Program-made: the position numbers and the translations under genes
In this document: piece after piece, positions 15,421 through 23,943 of the stretch
Numbering within the stretch: the first letter of the stretch is position 1
Layout: every line of letters starts with the position of its first letter
The notes under the pieces: generated by a model
The model's database searches: none
Told to the model about the DNA's origin: nothing
Seen by the model: the letters and a program-made list of their open reading frames with translations, nothing else
NCBI RefSeq assembly: GCF_900491935.1
Contig: NZ_UEXK01000004.1
Span: forward strand, 2,460,745 to 2,524,744
Length of the DNA stretch: 64,000 nt
Reading direction: 5' to 3'
Origin: Klenkia terrae
Lineage (GTDB): Bacteria > Actinomycetota > Actinomycetes > Mycobacteriales > Geodermatophilaceae

Positions 15421-16637
15421 CGCCGTCGACCGTAGGGCAGGACCGCGTGCACGCCGAACCCGCCGCCGTGCCGCGGCCCGACCGCCAGCCGTCCGCCGTG
15501 CAGCTGGGCCCGCTCCCGCATGCCGAGCACCCCCTGCCCGTCGCCGTCGGGGGCCAGCATCGCGGCCGCACCCCGGCCGTCGTCCAGCACGGAGACCTCC
15601 AGCGCCTCGGGCCGCCACTGCAGCCGGACCCACGCCCGGCTGGCCGGGCCGGCGTGCTTGAGCACGTTGGTCAGCGACTCCTGCACGATCCGGTAGGCGG
15701 CCAGCTGCGGGCCCGAGGGCAGGTCGACGGGCTCGCCGTCCTGGACCAGGTCGACGTCCAGCCCGCTGCGCCGCACGTCCTCGACCAGCGCACCGATGGC
15801 GGCGACGTCGGGCTGCGGGGCGAACTCCTGGGCGTCCCCCTCGCGCAGCACGCCCAGCAGCGAGCGCATGTCGGCCAGCGCCTGCCGGCCGGTGGCCGAG
15901 ATCTGCTCCAGCGCGCCCACGGCGGCCTCGGGGTCGGCGCGGCCGGCGTACCGGCCGCCGTCGGCCTGGGCGATGACCACCGACAGGGAGTGGGCCACGA
16001 CGTCGTGCATCTCGCGGGCGATCCGCGCCCGCTCGGTGGAGGCGGCCAGCCGCAGCTCCTGGTCGCGCTCGAGCTCCAGGAGCACCGCGCGCTCGCGCAT
16101 CGCCGCCTCCCGCTGCAGGCGACCGCGCTTGACCAGGCCCATCGCCCAGCTGGCGACGACCAGCACACCGATCGCGCCGGCCACGAAGGCGAGCTGGAAC
16201 GGGTCGATCCCGGTCGAGATCCAGACGCCCGAGTCGTCGCGGTAGTACGGGCCGTAGTAGCGCACCGTGGCCAGCACGGCCCCGAGCAGGCCGGTGGCCA
16301 GCCCGGCCCGCTCGGCCCAGCGCGGTGCGTAGGCGGCCAACGCGTAGACCATCGCCGGGGCAGCCACGTTCGCGGCGAGGAACTGGTCGGTGAGCAGGAG
16401 CTCGGCCAGCCCGGTGACCACCACGACGGCGGCGGCCGGGACCGGGGCCCGCCGCCGCCAGGCCAGCGGACCCAGCAGGCCCGCGGTCAGCAGCCAGTCC
16501 GCGGGTCCGTAGCTCGCGGTGGAGCCGAACAGCACGAGGAGGGCCAGCCCGAGCAGTGCCGCCAGGGCGATGTCGACCTCGAACGGCCGCGCGCGCAGCC
16601 GGTCGGCGAACCGGCTCAGCGGCGGGGCGGGCTCCAC
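15417..16637 (-). CDS. Sensor histidine kinase, HisKA_3 (NarX/DesK) type
   Basis: 406 aa membrane sensor. The N-terminal 160 residues hold about five hydrophobic segments (e.g. IALAALLGLALLVLFG, APAMVYALAAYAPRW, LAFVAGAIGVLVVASWAMGL). The dimerisation/phosphoacceptor box follows with the H in RARIAREMHDVVAHSLSVV at about 210, and then a HATPase domain (YRIVQESLTNVLKHA, VSVLDDGRGAA, GQGVLGMRERAQLHGG). Signals are probably read in or near the membrane since there is no large external loop. GTG 16635-16637 is the first good start. The stop overlaps the response regulator. HxlR lies 58 bases upstream on the same strand. Confidence 0.9.
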   Translation of the reverse strand: MEPAPPLSRFADRLRARPFEVDIALAALLGLALLVLFGSTASYGPADWLLTAGLLGPLAWRRRAPVPAAAVVVVTGLAELLLTDQFLAANVAAPAMVYALAAYAPRWAERAGLATGLLGAVLATVRYYGPYYRDDSGVWISTGIDPFQLAFVAGAIGVLVVASWAMGLVKRGRLQREAAMRERAVLLELERDQELRLAASTERARIAREMHDVVAHSLSVVIAQADGGRYAGRADPEAAVGALEQISATGRQALADMRSLLGVLREGDAQEFAPQPDVAAIGALVEDVRRSGLDVDLVQDGEPVDLPSGPQLAAYRIVQESLTNVLKHAGPASRAWVRLQWRPEALEVSVLDDGRGAAAMLAPDGDGQGVLGMRERAQLHGGRLAVGPRHGGGFGVHAVLPYGRRR

Positions 16638-16695
16638 GGGTCCGACGGTAGGGAGTGCGCGGGGCGCCGTCGTCGCCCTGGGGGATGAGCCGGGG

Positions 16696-17040
16696 TCAGC
16701 CCGCAGGGGCAGGCTCGGCCTCGACGGCCCACTTCCGGCCCCACTGCTTCAGCGCCCCGATCACCGGCACCAGCTCCTGGCCGGCCTCGGTCAGGTGGTA
16801 GTCCGACCGGGGCGGGCTGTCGGAGTACGGCCGCCGCTCCAGGACGCCGGCGGCGACCAGGTCCTTGAGTCGGGCGGCCAGCCGGTCCCGGGGGGCACCG
16901 GTGCCGGCGAGGATGTCGGAGAACCGGTGCGCGCCCAGGTGGATCTCGCGGACGGCGAGCAGCGCCCACCGGTCGCCGACCACCTCGAGGGCAGCGGCGG
17001 CGGGGCAGGGACGCCCGGGGAGCTGCGACAGCACGACCAC
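16696..17040 (-). CDS. HxlR-family winged-helix regulator
   Basis: 114 aa. Typical HxlR layout: the N-terminal conserved Cys in GRPCPAAAALEVVGDRWALL (redox or quinone sensing in some members), the winged-helix segment FSDILAGTGAPRDRLAARLKDL, and the wing ERRPYSDSPPRSDYHLTEAG. It starts with GTG 17038-17040. It is upstream of, and co-oriented with, the histidine kinase and downstream of the HAD gene (59-base gaps on both sides), so its target is not obvious. It could form part of one long leftward transcript or regulate itself. Confidence 0.85.
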   Translation of the reverse strand: MVVLSQLPGRPCPAAAALEVVGDRWALLAVREIHLGAHRFSDILAGTGAPRDRLAARLKDLVAAGVLERRPYSDSPPRSDYHLTEAGQELVPVIGALKQWGRKWAVEAEPAPAG

Positions 17041-17099
17041 ACCGACAAGGTTTGCACGTCCAACCGACCCACCGCCACCGCGGTGGGCCGGCCGGCCGG

Positions 17100-17792
17100 T
17101 CAGGCGAGGGTGACGGTGATCCCGGCCGGGGTGCTGCTGAACCGGACGTGCCCGAGGTCGGGCGCGTAGGCGTCGGCCTCCAGCTCGCTGTGGTGGTGGG
17201 TTGCGCCCACGGCGAGGGTCGCGCAGCCGGCGGCCCGCCCGGCGGCCAGCCCGGCCGGGGCGTCCTCGACGACCAGGCAGCGGTGCGGGTCGACGCCGAT
17301 CCGGTGCGCGGCCAGCAGGAACGGGTCCGGGGAGGGCTTGCCGTTGGCGATGTCGTCGACGCAGACCACCTCGCGCGGCGGGCGCATGCCGGAGGCGGCC
17401 AGCCGGGCGGCGAGCAGCGGGCCGGTGCAGGAGGTTACGACGGCGACCCGGTTGGCCGGCAGCGCGCCGAAGGCCTCGACCACGCCGGGGAGCACCTCGA
17501 TGCCCTCGCCGGCCGCGGCGACCTCGAGCTCGTGGATGCGGGCCAGCGCGGAGACCTGTCGGTCCTCGGCGACCAGCTCGGCCACGATCCGGGACGCCGG
17601 CAGGCCGCCGAGCGCGCCGAGCGCGGCGGGGTCGACGCCCAGCTCGTCGGCCCAGGTGCGCCAGGCCGCCAGCGAGCTGCCCATCGAGTCGATGAGCGTG
17701 CCGTCCATGTCGAACAGGACGCCGTCGAAGGTGCGACCGGTCAGCGCGTCGATGTCGAGGAAGGCGCCGGGGGGCGCGGAGATGTGTTGCAC
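17100..17792 (-). CDS. HAD-IA sugar-phosphate phosphatase
   Basis: 230 aa, an intact HAD hydrolase unlike the one at 8048. Motif I FDGVLFDMDGTLIDS (nucleophile D in DMDGT) lies at about 19, motif II VVTSCTGPL, motif III lysine in NGKPSPDPFLLAA and motif IV CLVVEDAPAGLAAGRAAG. This set is characteristic of the beta-phosphoglucomutase-like group that dephosphorylates small sugar phosphates (glycerol-3-phosphate, 2-deoxyglucose-6-phosphate, mannitol-1-phosphate types). The start is GTG 17790-17792. A 106-bp gap upstream holds the promoter. The specific substrate cannot be assigned. Confidence 0.85.
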   Translation of the reverse strand: MQHISAPPGAFLDIDALTGRTFDGVLFDMDGTLIDSMGSSLAAWRTWADELGVDPAALGALGGLPASRIVAELVAEDRQVSALARIHELEVAAAGEGIEVLPGVVEAFGALPANRVAVVTSCTGPLLAARLAASGMRPPREVVCVDDIANGKPSPDPFLLAAHRIGVDPHRCLVVEDAPAGLAAGRAAGCATLAVGATHHHSELEADAYAPDLGHVRFSSTPAGITVTLA

Positions 17793-17898
17793 GGGATCAA
17801 TGGTCGCACCACCGACCTGTGCGTCGGTGTCCGAGCGGGGGCGTGGGGATGACCAAGGGTTGACAGGATGTACCGGACCGATTCGTACCGTTGACCGG

Positions 17899-18357
17899 TC
17901 AGGGGACGACGGTGACCGGCCAGCGCCCGGCCCGCACCAGCCGGACGGCGATCGAGCCGACCCACCGGTGACCGGCCTGCTCGGAGGTGCCGACCACCAC
18001 GGCGTCGGCCAGGAGCTCGTCGGCGACCCGGGTGATCTCCACCGCCGGGTCCCCGGCGGCCACCACGTACTCCACCGGGATGCCCACGTGCGCGGCACCG
18101 CGGTCCACCAGCGCCCTCACCTCGTCGGCGATCTCGCCGGCCGTGCCCGACGCGACCGCCGCCGACCCGGGCACCAGTCCGGCCAGCGGGGTGAACGGCG
18201 AGCGCACGTGCACGACCACCAGGCGGGAGTGCTGCCGGCGGGCGAGACCGGCGGCGTACGCGGCGGCCCGCAGGGACGGGTCGGAGCCGTCGACGCCGAC
18301 CAGCACGACCTTCGGTCCGTCGGTGCCGCGCTCGAAGACCCCCTCGACGCCTGCCAC
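17899..18357 (-). CDS. Universal stress protein (UspA domain)
   Basis: 152 aa, one UspA domain. The start strand VVLVGVDGSDPSLRAAAYAA is canonical, followed by LVVVHV. The ATP-binding loop G-2x-G-9x-G is only partly conserved at the C-terminus (VGTSEQAGHRWVGSIAVRLVRAGRWPVTVVP): GSIAVRLVR corresponds to the usual GSVS.xLL, so ATP binding is possible but weakened. The start is GTG 18355-18357. It is downstream of the Rieske gene and the small ORF on the same strand. Actinobacterial UspA proteins are typically induced by dormancy, hypoxia or desiccation. Confidence 0.85.
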   Translation of the reverse strand: MAGVEGVFERGTDGPKVVLVGVDGSDPSLRAAAYAAGLARRQHSRLVVVHVRSPFTPLAGLVPGSAAVASGTAGEIADEVRALVDRGAAHVGIPVEYVVAAGDPAVEITRVADELLADAVVVGTSEQAGHRWVGSIAVRLVRAGRWPVTVVP

Positions 18358-18381
18358 GCCCCGATCCTGCCCCCAGGACCG

Positions 18382-18576
18382 CTACCGGGTGCGGGTGCCC
18401 CCGCCGGGTCGGCGGCTGCCCGGGTCCGCCGACCGCCGGCCGGCCGACGTCGTGCGGGACGCGGGTCCGGCGTCCAGCCCGTGGTCCAGCGAGAGGCGGA
18501 CCAGCACCGGCGGGTCCCAGCGCGCCTCGCCGTCGGGCAGTGCCTCGGGTCGGGTGGGTTCAGGCAGCGGCCACAT
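18382..18576 (-). CDS. Small hypothetical protein, 64 aa
   Basis: Starts at ATG 18574-18576 with a strong GAGGAGG 6 bases upstream; both lie inside the last codons of the Rieske gene, which it overlaps by 17 bases. Sequence MWPLPEPTRPEALPDGE, then a strand-like stretch (PPVLVRLSLDHGLDAG), then an Arg/Ser/Gly-rich tail. No family recognised. The ribosome site and coupled position make it more credible than a chance frame, but I have no homology evidence. It sits 25 bases upstream of uspA in the same direction. Confidence 0.5.
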   Translation of the reverse strand: MWPLPEPTRPEALPDGEARWDPPVLVRLSLDHGLDAGPASRTTSAGRRSADPGSRRPGGGTRTR

Positions 18577-19840
18577 CGGTGTCCTCCTCGGTCGTGCGCA
18601 CGGTGGTGTCCTGGACGGTGGTGGATCCCTCGGCCCGTCGGGCGGCGACCAGGAAGTCGGCCAGCACCCGGCGCAGCGCGACCCCGGGGGCGTCGGTCGC
18701 GACGTGCACCTCCTCGCGGAGGGTCAGCGGCAACCCGGCGGTGCCCGTCCAGCGCCGGTCGGTGACGACGTCGGCCAGCTCGGCGCCCAGCCGGTCGACC
18801 TCGGCGGCCAGCGCCGCCCGCGACGCCGGTGCGGCGGCGCCCTGGACGAAGGCGCCGAGGTGGATCCGGGTGGCGTCGGCGTCCTCGGGCTGGACCAGCA
18901 GCACCGCCCAGCGGACCGACCCGTCCGGGAGGTCCTCCCGCCGGACCAGCTGCAACGGGGCGCCCAGCTGCACGGACACCGCGGCGTCGGCGTCCGTCCA
19001 GCGGGCGGTGAACCCGCCCCGGCCGGTGGTGACAGCCGGCACGGAGGGCACCCGTCCACCGCGGGCGGGGTCGAGGAAGGCGTCGACGACCACCGCGGCC
19101 GGGGCGCTGGTGCGCACCGGGGACAGCCAGCGGGAGCGGATGCCCGGGGCGGAGGGGACCTCCACCTCCTCGCCGACCGGCCGGTCCGGTGCCAGCCAGA
19201 CCACCCCGAGGTGCTCGCGCACCCCCCAGGCGGCGGGCCCGGCGTCCAGCCGGCCCTCCCGGCGCTCGACGGTCCAGGTGCGGCCGAGCAGGCGGACGGC
19301 GAGCCAGCCGCCGTCGTCCAGCTGGTCCGCCAGGGCTACGGGGTGCCAGGCGTGGGCGAGCGCCGGCTCCAGGTTGCCCACCACCGGACCGGCCGGGGCG
19401 GGCAGCTCGGGCACCGGTTCGGCGGTGGTCGCGGCCGCCGCCCGCGGCGGGCGGTGGTGCAGGGTGCGGTCGGGGGCGATCCAGACCCAGCCGTCGCGCT
19501 CCTCGACCGCCCACGGCGCCGACAGGTCGGCCCGCGGTGGCGGTGCGGCGTCGGGGCCGAGGGCGGGGATGTCCCGGCAGCGGCCGTCGGCGGTGAACCG
19601 CCAGCCGTGCCGCGAGCACTGCAGCAGGCCATCGACGACGGTCCCGTCCGTCAGCGGGGCCAGCCGGTGCGGGCAGCGCGGGGACAGCGCGGTGACCTCC
19701 CCGCCGGGCCGCAGCCGGACGACGACCCACGGCCGGTCCCCGGCGCCCACCGCGACCGGGGCGGTGCCGACGTCGGCGGACCGGGCGACCGGGAACCAGC
19801 CGGTGCCGCCGGGGGAGGGGGGAGTCCTCGAGAGGGCCAT
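18560..19840 (-). CDS. Rieske [2Fe-2S] domain oxygenase-like protein
   Basis: About 426 aa. The Rieske cluster is intact: C56-P-H58 (SPRCPHRLAPL) and C76-x2-H79 (LLQCSRHGWRF), 17 residues apart, preceded by GWFPVARSADVG as in vanillate demethylase/phenoxybenzoate-type oxygenase alpha subunits. The C-terminal 300 residues show START-like features (PVALADQLDDGGWLAVRL, VVVDAFLDPARGG), but I do not see a clear D/E-x-x-H-x-x-x-x-H iron site, so mononuclear iron oxygenase activity is uncertain. No reductase or ferredoxin partner is adjacent. I chose ATG 19838-19840; a GTG at 19886-19888 would add 16 residues. Neither has a well-placed ribosome site. Confidence 0.75.
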   Translation of the reverse strand: MALSRTPPSPGGTGWFPVARSADVGTAPVAVGAGDRPWVVVRLRPGGEVTALSPRCPHRLAPLTDGTVVDGLLQCSRHGWRFTADGRCRDIPALGPDAAPPPRADLSAPWAVEERDGWVWIAPDRTLHHRPPRAAAATTAEPVPELPAPAGPVVGNLEPALAHAWHPVALADQLDDGGWLAVRLLGRTWTVERREGRLDAGPAAWGVREHLGVVWLAPDRPVGEEVEVPSAPGIRSRWLSPVRTSAPAAVVVDAFLDPARGGRVPSVPAVTTGRGGFTARWTDADAAVSVQLGAPLQLVRREDLPDGSVRWAVLLVQPEDADATRIHLGAFVQGAAAPASRAALAAEVDRLGAELADVVTDRRWTGTAGLPLTLREEVHVATDAPGVALRRVLADFLVAARRAEGSTTVQDTTVRTTEEDTDVAAA

Positions 19841-19984
19841 GACCCAGTGGACCGCCTCCGCGTTCCCGTCGCGTTGCCCGCACATCACGAGTTCGGGTCG
19901 ATCCGGGCAGGACCGGTCCTACGCCGGTGCCCGATCGCTAGTGTCGGCGATCACACAGCGGATCCACAGTGAGGTGCCACCCCC

Positions 19985-20341
19985 GTGACCGAACCCGAAC
20001 GCCGCCTGCTGACCCCCGAGGAGTACCGGCAGGCCCAGGACTCCCCGGAGTTCACCGAGCTCAAGCGCCGCTTCCGGCGCTTCGCCGTCCCGATGACCGT
20101 GGCCTTCCTGGCCTGGTACCTGCTCTTCGTCCTGCTCTCCACCTACGCGGTGGACCTGATGAACACCCACGTGTTCGGCAACGTCAACCTCGGCGTCCTG
20201 CTCGGCCTGGGCCAGTTCGTGACGACGTTCCTCATCACCCAGCTCTACGTCGCGTACTCCGCGAAGAACACCGACCCGATCGCCGACGAGATGCGCGGCC
20301 GGCTCGAGGCCCACGAGTACCGCGCGGAGGGCCAGCAGTGA
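19985..20341 (+). CDS. DUF485 membrane protein, ActP partner
   Basis: 118 aa, the YjcH-like small protein that almost always precedes acetate symporter genes. It has a charged N-terminus (TPEEYRQAQDSPEFTELKRRFRRF), then two helices (VPMTVAFLAWYLLFVLLSTYA and LGVLLGLGQFVTTFLITQLYVAY) with the family-typical Y-x-x-x-A-x-x-x-x-D end (VAYSAKNTDPIADEMRG). GTG 19985 is preceded by GTGAGG. The stop TGA overlaps the actP GTG by 4 bases. Its molecular role is not well defined; it is expected in the membrane with ActP. Confidence 0.92.
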   Translation: MTEPERRLLTPEEYRQAQDSPEFTELKRRFRRFAVPMTVAFLAWYLLFVLLSTYAVDLMNTHVFGNVNLGVLLGLGQFVTTFLITQLYVAYSAKNTDPIADEMRGRLEAHEYRAEGQQ

Positions 20342-21963
20342 CCATCGGGAACCCCGCCGTCAACATCTCGATCTTCGGCGTCTTCGTCCTCATCACGCTG
20401 GTCATCACCTTCCGGGCCAGCCGCAGCAACGCCAGCGCGGCGGACTACTACGCGGCCGGCCGCAACATCTCCGGCACCCAGAACGGCCTGGCCATCGCCG
20501 GGGACTACCTGTCGGCCGCCTCGTTCCTGGGCATCGCCGGCGCCATCGCGGTCTACGGCTACGACGGCTTCCTGTACTCGATCGGCTTCCTGGTCGCCTG
20601 GCTGGTGGCGCTGCTGCTGGTCGCCGAGCTGCTGCGCAACACCGCCCGGTTCACCATGGCCGACGTCCTGGCCTTCCGGATGCGGCAGGGCCCGGTCCGG
20701 ACGGCGGCGGCGCTGTCGACGCTGGCCGTCTCGTTGTTCTACCTGCTGGCCCAGATGGCCGGCGCCGGTGGTCTGGTCACCCTGCTGCTGGGGATCAGCG
20801 GTGCCGGGGCGCAGGCCGCCACGGTGGTCGTGGTCGGCGCGCTGATGATCTTCTACGTGCTGGTCGGCGGCATGCGCGGCACCACCTACGTGCAGCTGAT
20901 CAAGGCCACGCTGCTGATCATCGGCGCGTTCGTCATGACGATCTGGGTGCTGGGCAAGTACGGGTTCAACCTGTCCTCGCTGCTCGGCGGGGCCGCCGAC
21001 ACCGCGGCCCAGCAGGCCACCCCGCGCGACGTGCTCTCCCCGATGGGCCAGTACGGCGCCACCGGGACCTCCAAGCTCGACTTCGTCTCCCTCGGGCTCG
21101 CGCTCGTGCTGGGGACGGCAGGCCTGCCGCACGTGCTCATGCGCTTCTACACGGTGCCGACGGCCAAGGACGCCCGGAAGTCCGTGGTCTGGGCGATCTG
21201 GCTGATCGGGTTCTTCTACCTGTTCAGCCTGGTCATCGGCTACGGCGCCGGTGCCCTGGTCGGGGCCGACGAGATCCTCGCCGCCCCCGGTGCGGTCAAC
21301 TCCGCGGCCCCGCTGCTGGCCTTCGAGCTGGGCGGCACCGTGCTGCTGGGCATCATCGCCGGCGTCGCGTTCGCCACCATCCTGGCCGTCGTGGCCGGGC
21401 TGACGATCACCGCGTCGGCGTCCTTCGCGCACGACATCTACAACTCGGTGATCAAGAAGGGGACCGCGAGCGGCACCCAGGAGGTCCGGGTCGCCCGGAT
21501 CACCTCCTGCGTCATCGGTGCCGTCGCCATCGGGCTGGGCATCCTGGCGCTGCAGGCCGGGCTGAACATCGCCTTCCTGGTGGCGCTGGCCTTCGCCGTC
21601 GCGGCCTCGGCGAACCTGCCGACGATCCTCTACACGCTGTTCTGGAAGCGGTTCACCACCCAGGGCGCGCTGTGGTCGATCTACGGCGGGCTGATCTCCT
21701 GCCTGGTGCTGATCCTGTTCTCCCCGGTGGTCTCGGGCGCGCCGGTCAACCCGTTGACCGGCAAGTCCACGTCGCTCATCCAGGACGTCGACTTCTCCTG
21801 GTTCCCGCTGAACAACCCGGGCCTGGTGTCGATCCCGCTGGCGTTCTTCCTCGGCTGGCTCGGCACCATGCTGAGCAAGGAGAAGCCGGACGTCGACAAG
21901 TACGCCGAGCTCGAGGTGCGCAGCCTGACCGGCATCGGCGCCGAGAAGGCCACCCCGCACTAG
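20338..21963 (+). CDS. actP: Cation/acetate symporter
   Basis: 541 aa member of the sodium:solute symporter family. It has the short-chain monocarboxylate signature: AADYYAAGRNISGTQNGLAIAGDYLSAASFLG after the first helix (described here in two halves, the second beginning NGLAIAGDYL), GLPHVLMRFYTVPTAKDARKS, and about 13 hydrophobic segments. It imports acetate (and in relatives pyruvate, propionate or glycolate) with a cation. It is coupled to the DUF485 gene by a GTGA overlap. The operon ends at a double hairpin. Acetate taken up would feed the acetyl-CoA pool shared with the acyl-CoA genes that follow. Confidence 0.92.
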   Translation: MTIGNPAVNISIFGVFVLITLVITFRASRSNASAADYYAAGRNISGTQNGLAIAGDYLSAASFLGIAGAIAVYGYDGFLYSIGFLVAWLVALLLVAELLRNTARFTMADVLAFRMRQGPVRTAAALSTLAVSLFYLLAQMAGAGGLVTLLLGISGAGAQAATVVVVGALMIFYVLVGGMRGTTYVQLIKATLLIIGAFVMTIWVLGKYGFNLSSLLGGAADTAAQQATPRDVLSPMGQYGATGTSKLDFVSLGLALVLGTAGLPHVLMRFYTVPTAKDARKSVVWAIWLIGFFYLFSLVIGYGAGALVGADEILAAPGAVNSAAPLLAFELGGTVLLGIIAGVAFATILAVVAGLTITASASFAHDIYNSVIKKGTASGTQEVRVARITSCVIGAVAIGLGILALQAGLNIAFLVALAFAVAASANLPTILYTLFWKRFTTQGALWSIYGGLISCLVLILFSPVVSGAPVNPLTGKSTSLIQDVDFSWFPLNNPGLVSIPLAFFLGWLGTMLSKEKPDVDKYAELEVRSLTGIGAEKATPH

Positions 21964-21965
21964 AA

Positions 21966-22064
21966 GGACCCTCTCGCCCCCCGACCCACGCTCCGCCCGG
22001 CCCGGGACCCTGCGAGAGGGCCGGTACAGCAGGGCCCGACGTCCTCGGACGCCGGGCCCTGCTG
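21966..22064. terminator. Double hairpin terminator between actP and the convergent ligase gene
   Basis: Two hairpins in the 100-base gap. The first pairs 21966-21977 with 22012-22022 (11 bp, one bulge). The second pairs 22027-22044 with 22047-22064, 18 bp with one mismatch and a very tight turn. The second stem ends three bases before the stop of the convergent gene, so termination can occur from both sides. Confidence 0.75.
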
Positions 22065-22066
22065 CG

Positions 22067-23761
22067 TCAGCGGGGGGCTGCGGACAGGTCGGCCGCGGCG
22101 TCGTCGTAGAGGTCGGACATCGCCTGGCGGAGCTTGTACTTGAGCACCTTGCCGCCGACGGTCTCCGGCAGCGCCTCGCTGAAGAGCACCGCCTTGGGCG
22201 TCTCGAAGCCCGCCAGCCGGGTGCGGCACCAGTCGACCAGCTCGGTCTCGGTGATCGTCGCCCCGGGCGCGCGGACGACGACCGCGGTCACCGCCTCGCC
22301 CCACCGGTCGTGCCGCAGCCCGACGACGGCGGCCTTGGTGACCTGCGGGTGCTCGTGCAGCAGGGCCTCGACCCGGATGCTGGACACGTTCTCCCCGCCG
22401 CTCTTGATGATGTCCTTGTAGCGGTCGACCATGATCCGCAGGCCGTCCTCGTCCACCACGCAGCTGTCGCCGGAGTGGAACCAGCCGTACCGGAAGGCCT
22501 CCTCGGTGGCGGCCCGGTCCCGGTAGTAGCCCGCCGTGACGGCCGGCGATCGGTAGACCGCCTCGCCGGGGACGCCGGGGGCGTCCATCAACGAGCTGCC
22601 GTCGACGTCCATCACGATCGAGGCCAGCAGCGGGTTGGGGATCCCGACGTAGTTGAGCGATGTCCCGGCCGCGGCGACCTTCGCCTCCTCGGTGGCCGGC
22701 CAGAACCGGTGGCAGCTGATCGCCTCCGTCTGGCCGAAGATGCCCATCAGCGACAGGTCGCCCCCGCAGCTGGACCGCAGGGACGCCGTCACGCCGGCCT
22801 CGACCGCCCCCCAGCCGTAGACCAGGACGCGCAGCGAGCTGGGTGGGCCGGAGCCCACCGCGGCCGCGAGCTCGGCCGCGAACGCCTTGACCAGCTGGGG
22901 TGAGCCACCCCAGATCGAGGTCGCCCGCTCGCGCTGCACGGCGGCCGCCATCTCGGCCGGGACGGGCCGCCGGCCGATGACCAGGCGGCCCCCGGCCAGG
23001 AACACCGACAGGGACAGGCACTGGTCGGCCACGTGGTAGACGATCGGCAGGAAGGCGACCTGCACCAGGTCGGCCTCCAGGGCGAGACCGCGGGTCAGGG
23101 ACACGGCGAAGGAGTAGGCACCGAAGTACGCGTAGTGGTGCGACAGCATCACGCCCTTGGGCAGGGCCGTGGTCCCCGAGGTGAAGAGGATCTCCCAGAT
23201 GTCGTCGCCGTGGACGGTGGCACCGGCGTCGGTGGTCGGCTGACCGGCGACGAAGTCGGCGAAGGAGACGCTGCCGGCGGCCGGACCGCCGCCGATGGTG
23301 ATCGTCACGTCGACCGCCAGCCCCTGCTCGGCGAACGCCGGCTGCACGTGCGCCCAGAGCTCGGCGTCGACGACGGCGAAGCGCGGCTGGGCCAGCTCGA
23401 CCAACCGGCTGACGACGTCGGGGGCCAGGGACGGGTTCAGCGGCACCGACACCAGCCCGGCCCGGGCCGCGCCGAGCTTGGTCAGGTAGGCCTCGACGGA
23501 GTTCTCGCAGACCAGCAGCACCCGGTCGCCGCGCTGCAGGCCCGCCGCCAGCAGGCCGTTGGCCACCTGCTCCACGACCGTCGCCGCCTGCCGGTAGGTC
23601 AGCCGCTCGTACCCCGGGTCGCCGAACGCGCCCGCCCAGCCGGTGATCGCCACCCGGTCGGGCCGGCTGTGGGGCAGCCGCTCGAGCACGTCGCCCACGC
23701 TGGTCCGGTTCCACCGGTCGTCGGCCCGGCGGTCGTACAGGCTGTCCACGTCGATGACCAC
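22067..23761 (-). CDS. Acyl-CoA synthetase (AMP-forming), divergent to the catabolic operon
   Basis: 564 aa, ANL superfamily. The P-loop-like motif EILFTSGTTALPKGVMLSH lies at about 195, the adenylate-binding GIFGQTEAISCH (usual YGxTE), the hinge GWFHSGDSCVVDEDGLRIMVDRYKDIIKSGGENVSS region, and the C-terminal lysine VGGKVLKYKLRQ at about 543. The start is GTG 23759-23761 with GAGGAG 6 bases upstream. It is transcribed away from the acyl-CoA dehydrogenase gene, and the 182-bp shared promoter region carries a repeated operator-like element. It probably activates the carboxylic acid whose CoA ester enters the operon. The chain length is not predictable. Confidence 0.9.
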   Translation of the reverse strand: MVIDVDSLYDRRADDRWNRTSVGDVLERLPHSRPDRVAITGWAGAFGDPGYERLTYRQAATVVEQVANGLLAAGLQRGDRVLLVCENSVEAYLTKLGAARAGLVSVPLNPSLAPDVVSRLVELAQPRFAVVDAELWAHVQPAFAEQGLAVDVTITIGGGPAAGSVSFADFVAGQPTTDAGATVHGDDIWEILFTSGTTALPKGVMLSHHYAYFGAYSFAVSLTRGLALEADLVQVAFLPIVYHVADQCLSLSVFLAGGRLVIGRRPVPAEMAAAVQRERATSIWGGSPQLVKAFAAELAAAVGSGPPSSLRVLVYGWGAVEAGVTASLRSSCGGDLSLMGIFGQTEAISCHRFWPATEEAKVAAAGTSLNYVGIPNPLLASIVMDVDGSSLMDAPGVPGEAVYRSPAVTAGYYRDRAATEEAFRYGWFHSGDSCVVDEDGLRIMVDRYKDIIKSGGENVSSIRVEALLHEHPQVTKAAVVGLRHDRWGEAVTAVVVRAPGATITETELVDWCRTRLAGFETPKAVLFSEALPETVGGKVLKYKLRQAMSDLYDDAAADLSAAPR

Positions 23762-23807
23762 GCGCGCTCCTCGTCCCGCGCCGGCGTCGTCGCGCGGCGT
23801 CGTTGGG

Positions 23808-23824
23808 AGTGAACCGTCGACCAC
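23808..23824 (-). promoter_or_regulatory. Operator-like repeat, copy 1 (near the ligase start)
   Basis: AGTGAACCGTCGACCAC, identical at 16 of 17 positions to copy 2 at 23913-23929. The two copies start exactly 105 bases apart, close to ten helical turns, on the same face of the DNA. Each has dyad elements GTGA...(T/C)CAC typical of TetR operators. This copy is 47 bases upstream of the leftward ligase start. Confidence 0.6.
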
Positions 23825-23912
23825 TGGAGGGGCTGCCGTCAAGCCCCGGATGTGAGCTGGGTCGCCGCAGGCGGTGGTGCAGGCGACCACACCGCGCTAC
23901 GGTGGCGGTGTT

Positions 23913-23929
23913 AGTGAACCGTCGATCAC
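23913..23929 (+). promoter_or_regulatory. Operator-like repeat, copy 2 (near the dehydrogenase start)
   Basis: AGTGAACCGTCGATCAC, containing the imperfect dyad GTGA-N8-TCAC. It lies 15 bases before the GTG of the acyl-CoA dehydrogenase gene. The likeliest binder is the TetR-type regulator at 33640 at the end of the same operon, which would then control both divergent units; this is inference. Confidence 0.6.
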
Positions 23930-23943
23930 ATCGGAGTGGCCAC

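Noticed and set aside
17859-17880. TTGACA at 17859 as a rightward promoter
   Set aside because: No acceptable -10 at 16-18 bases, and it would only transcribe antisense to the uspA gene.
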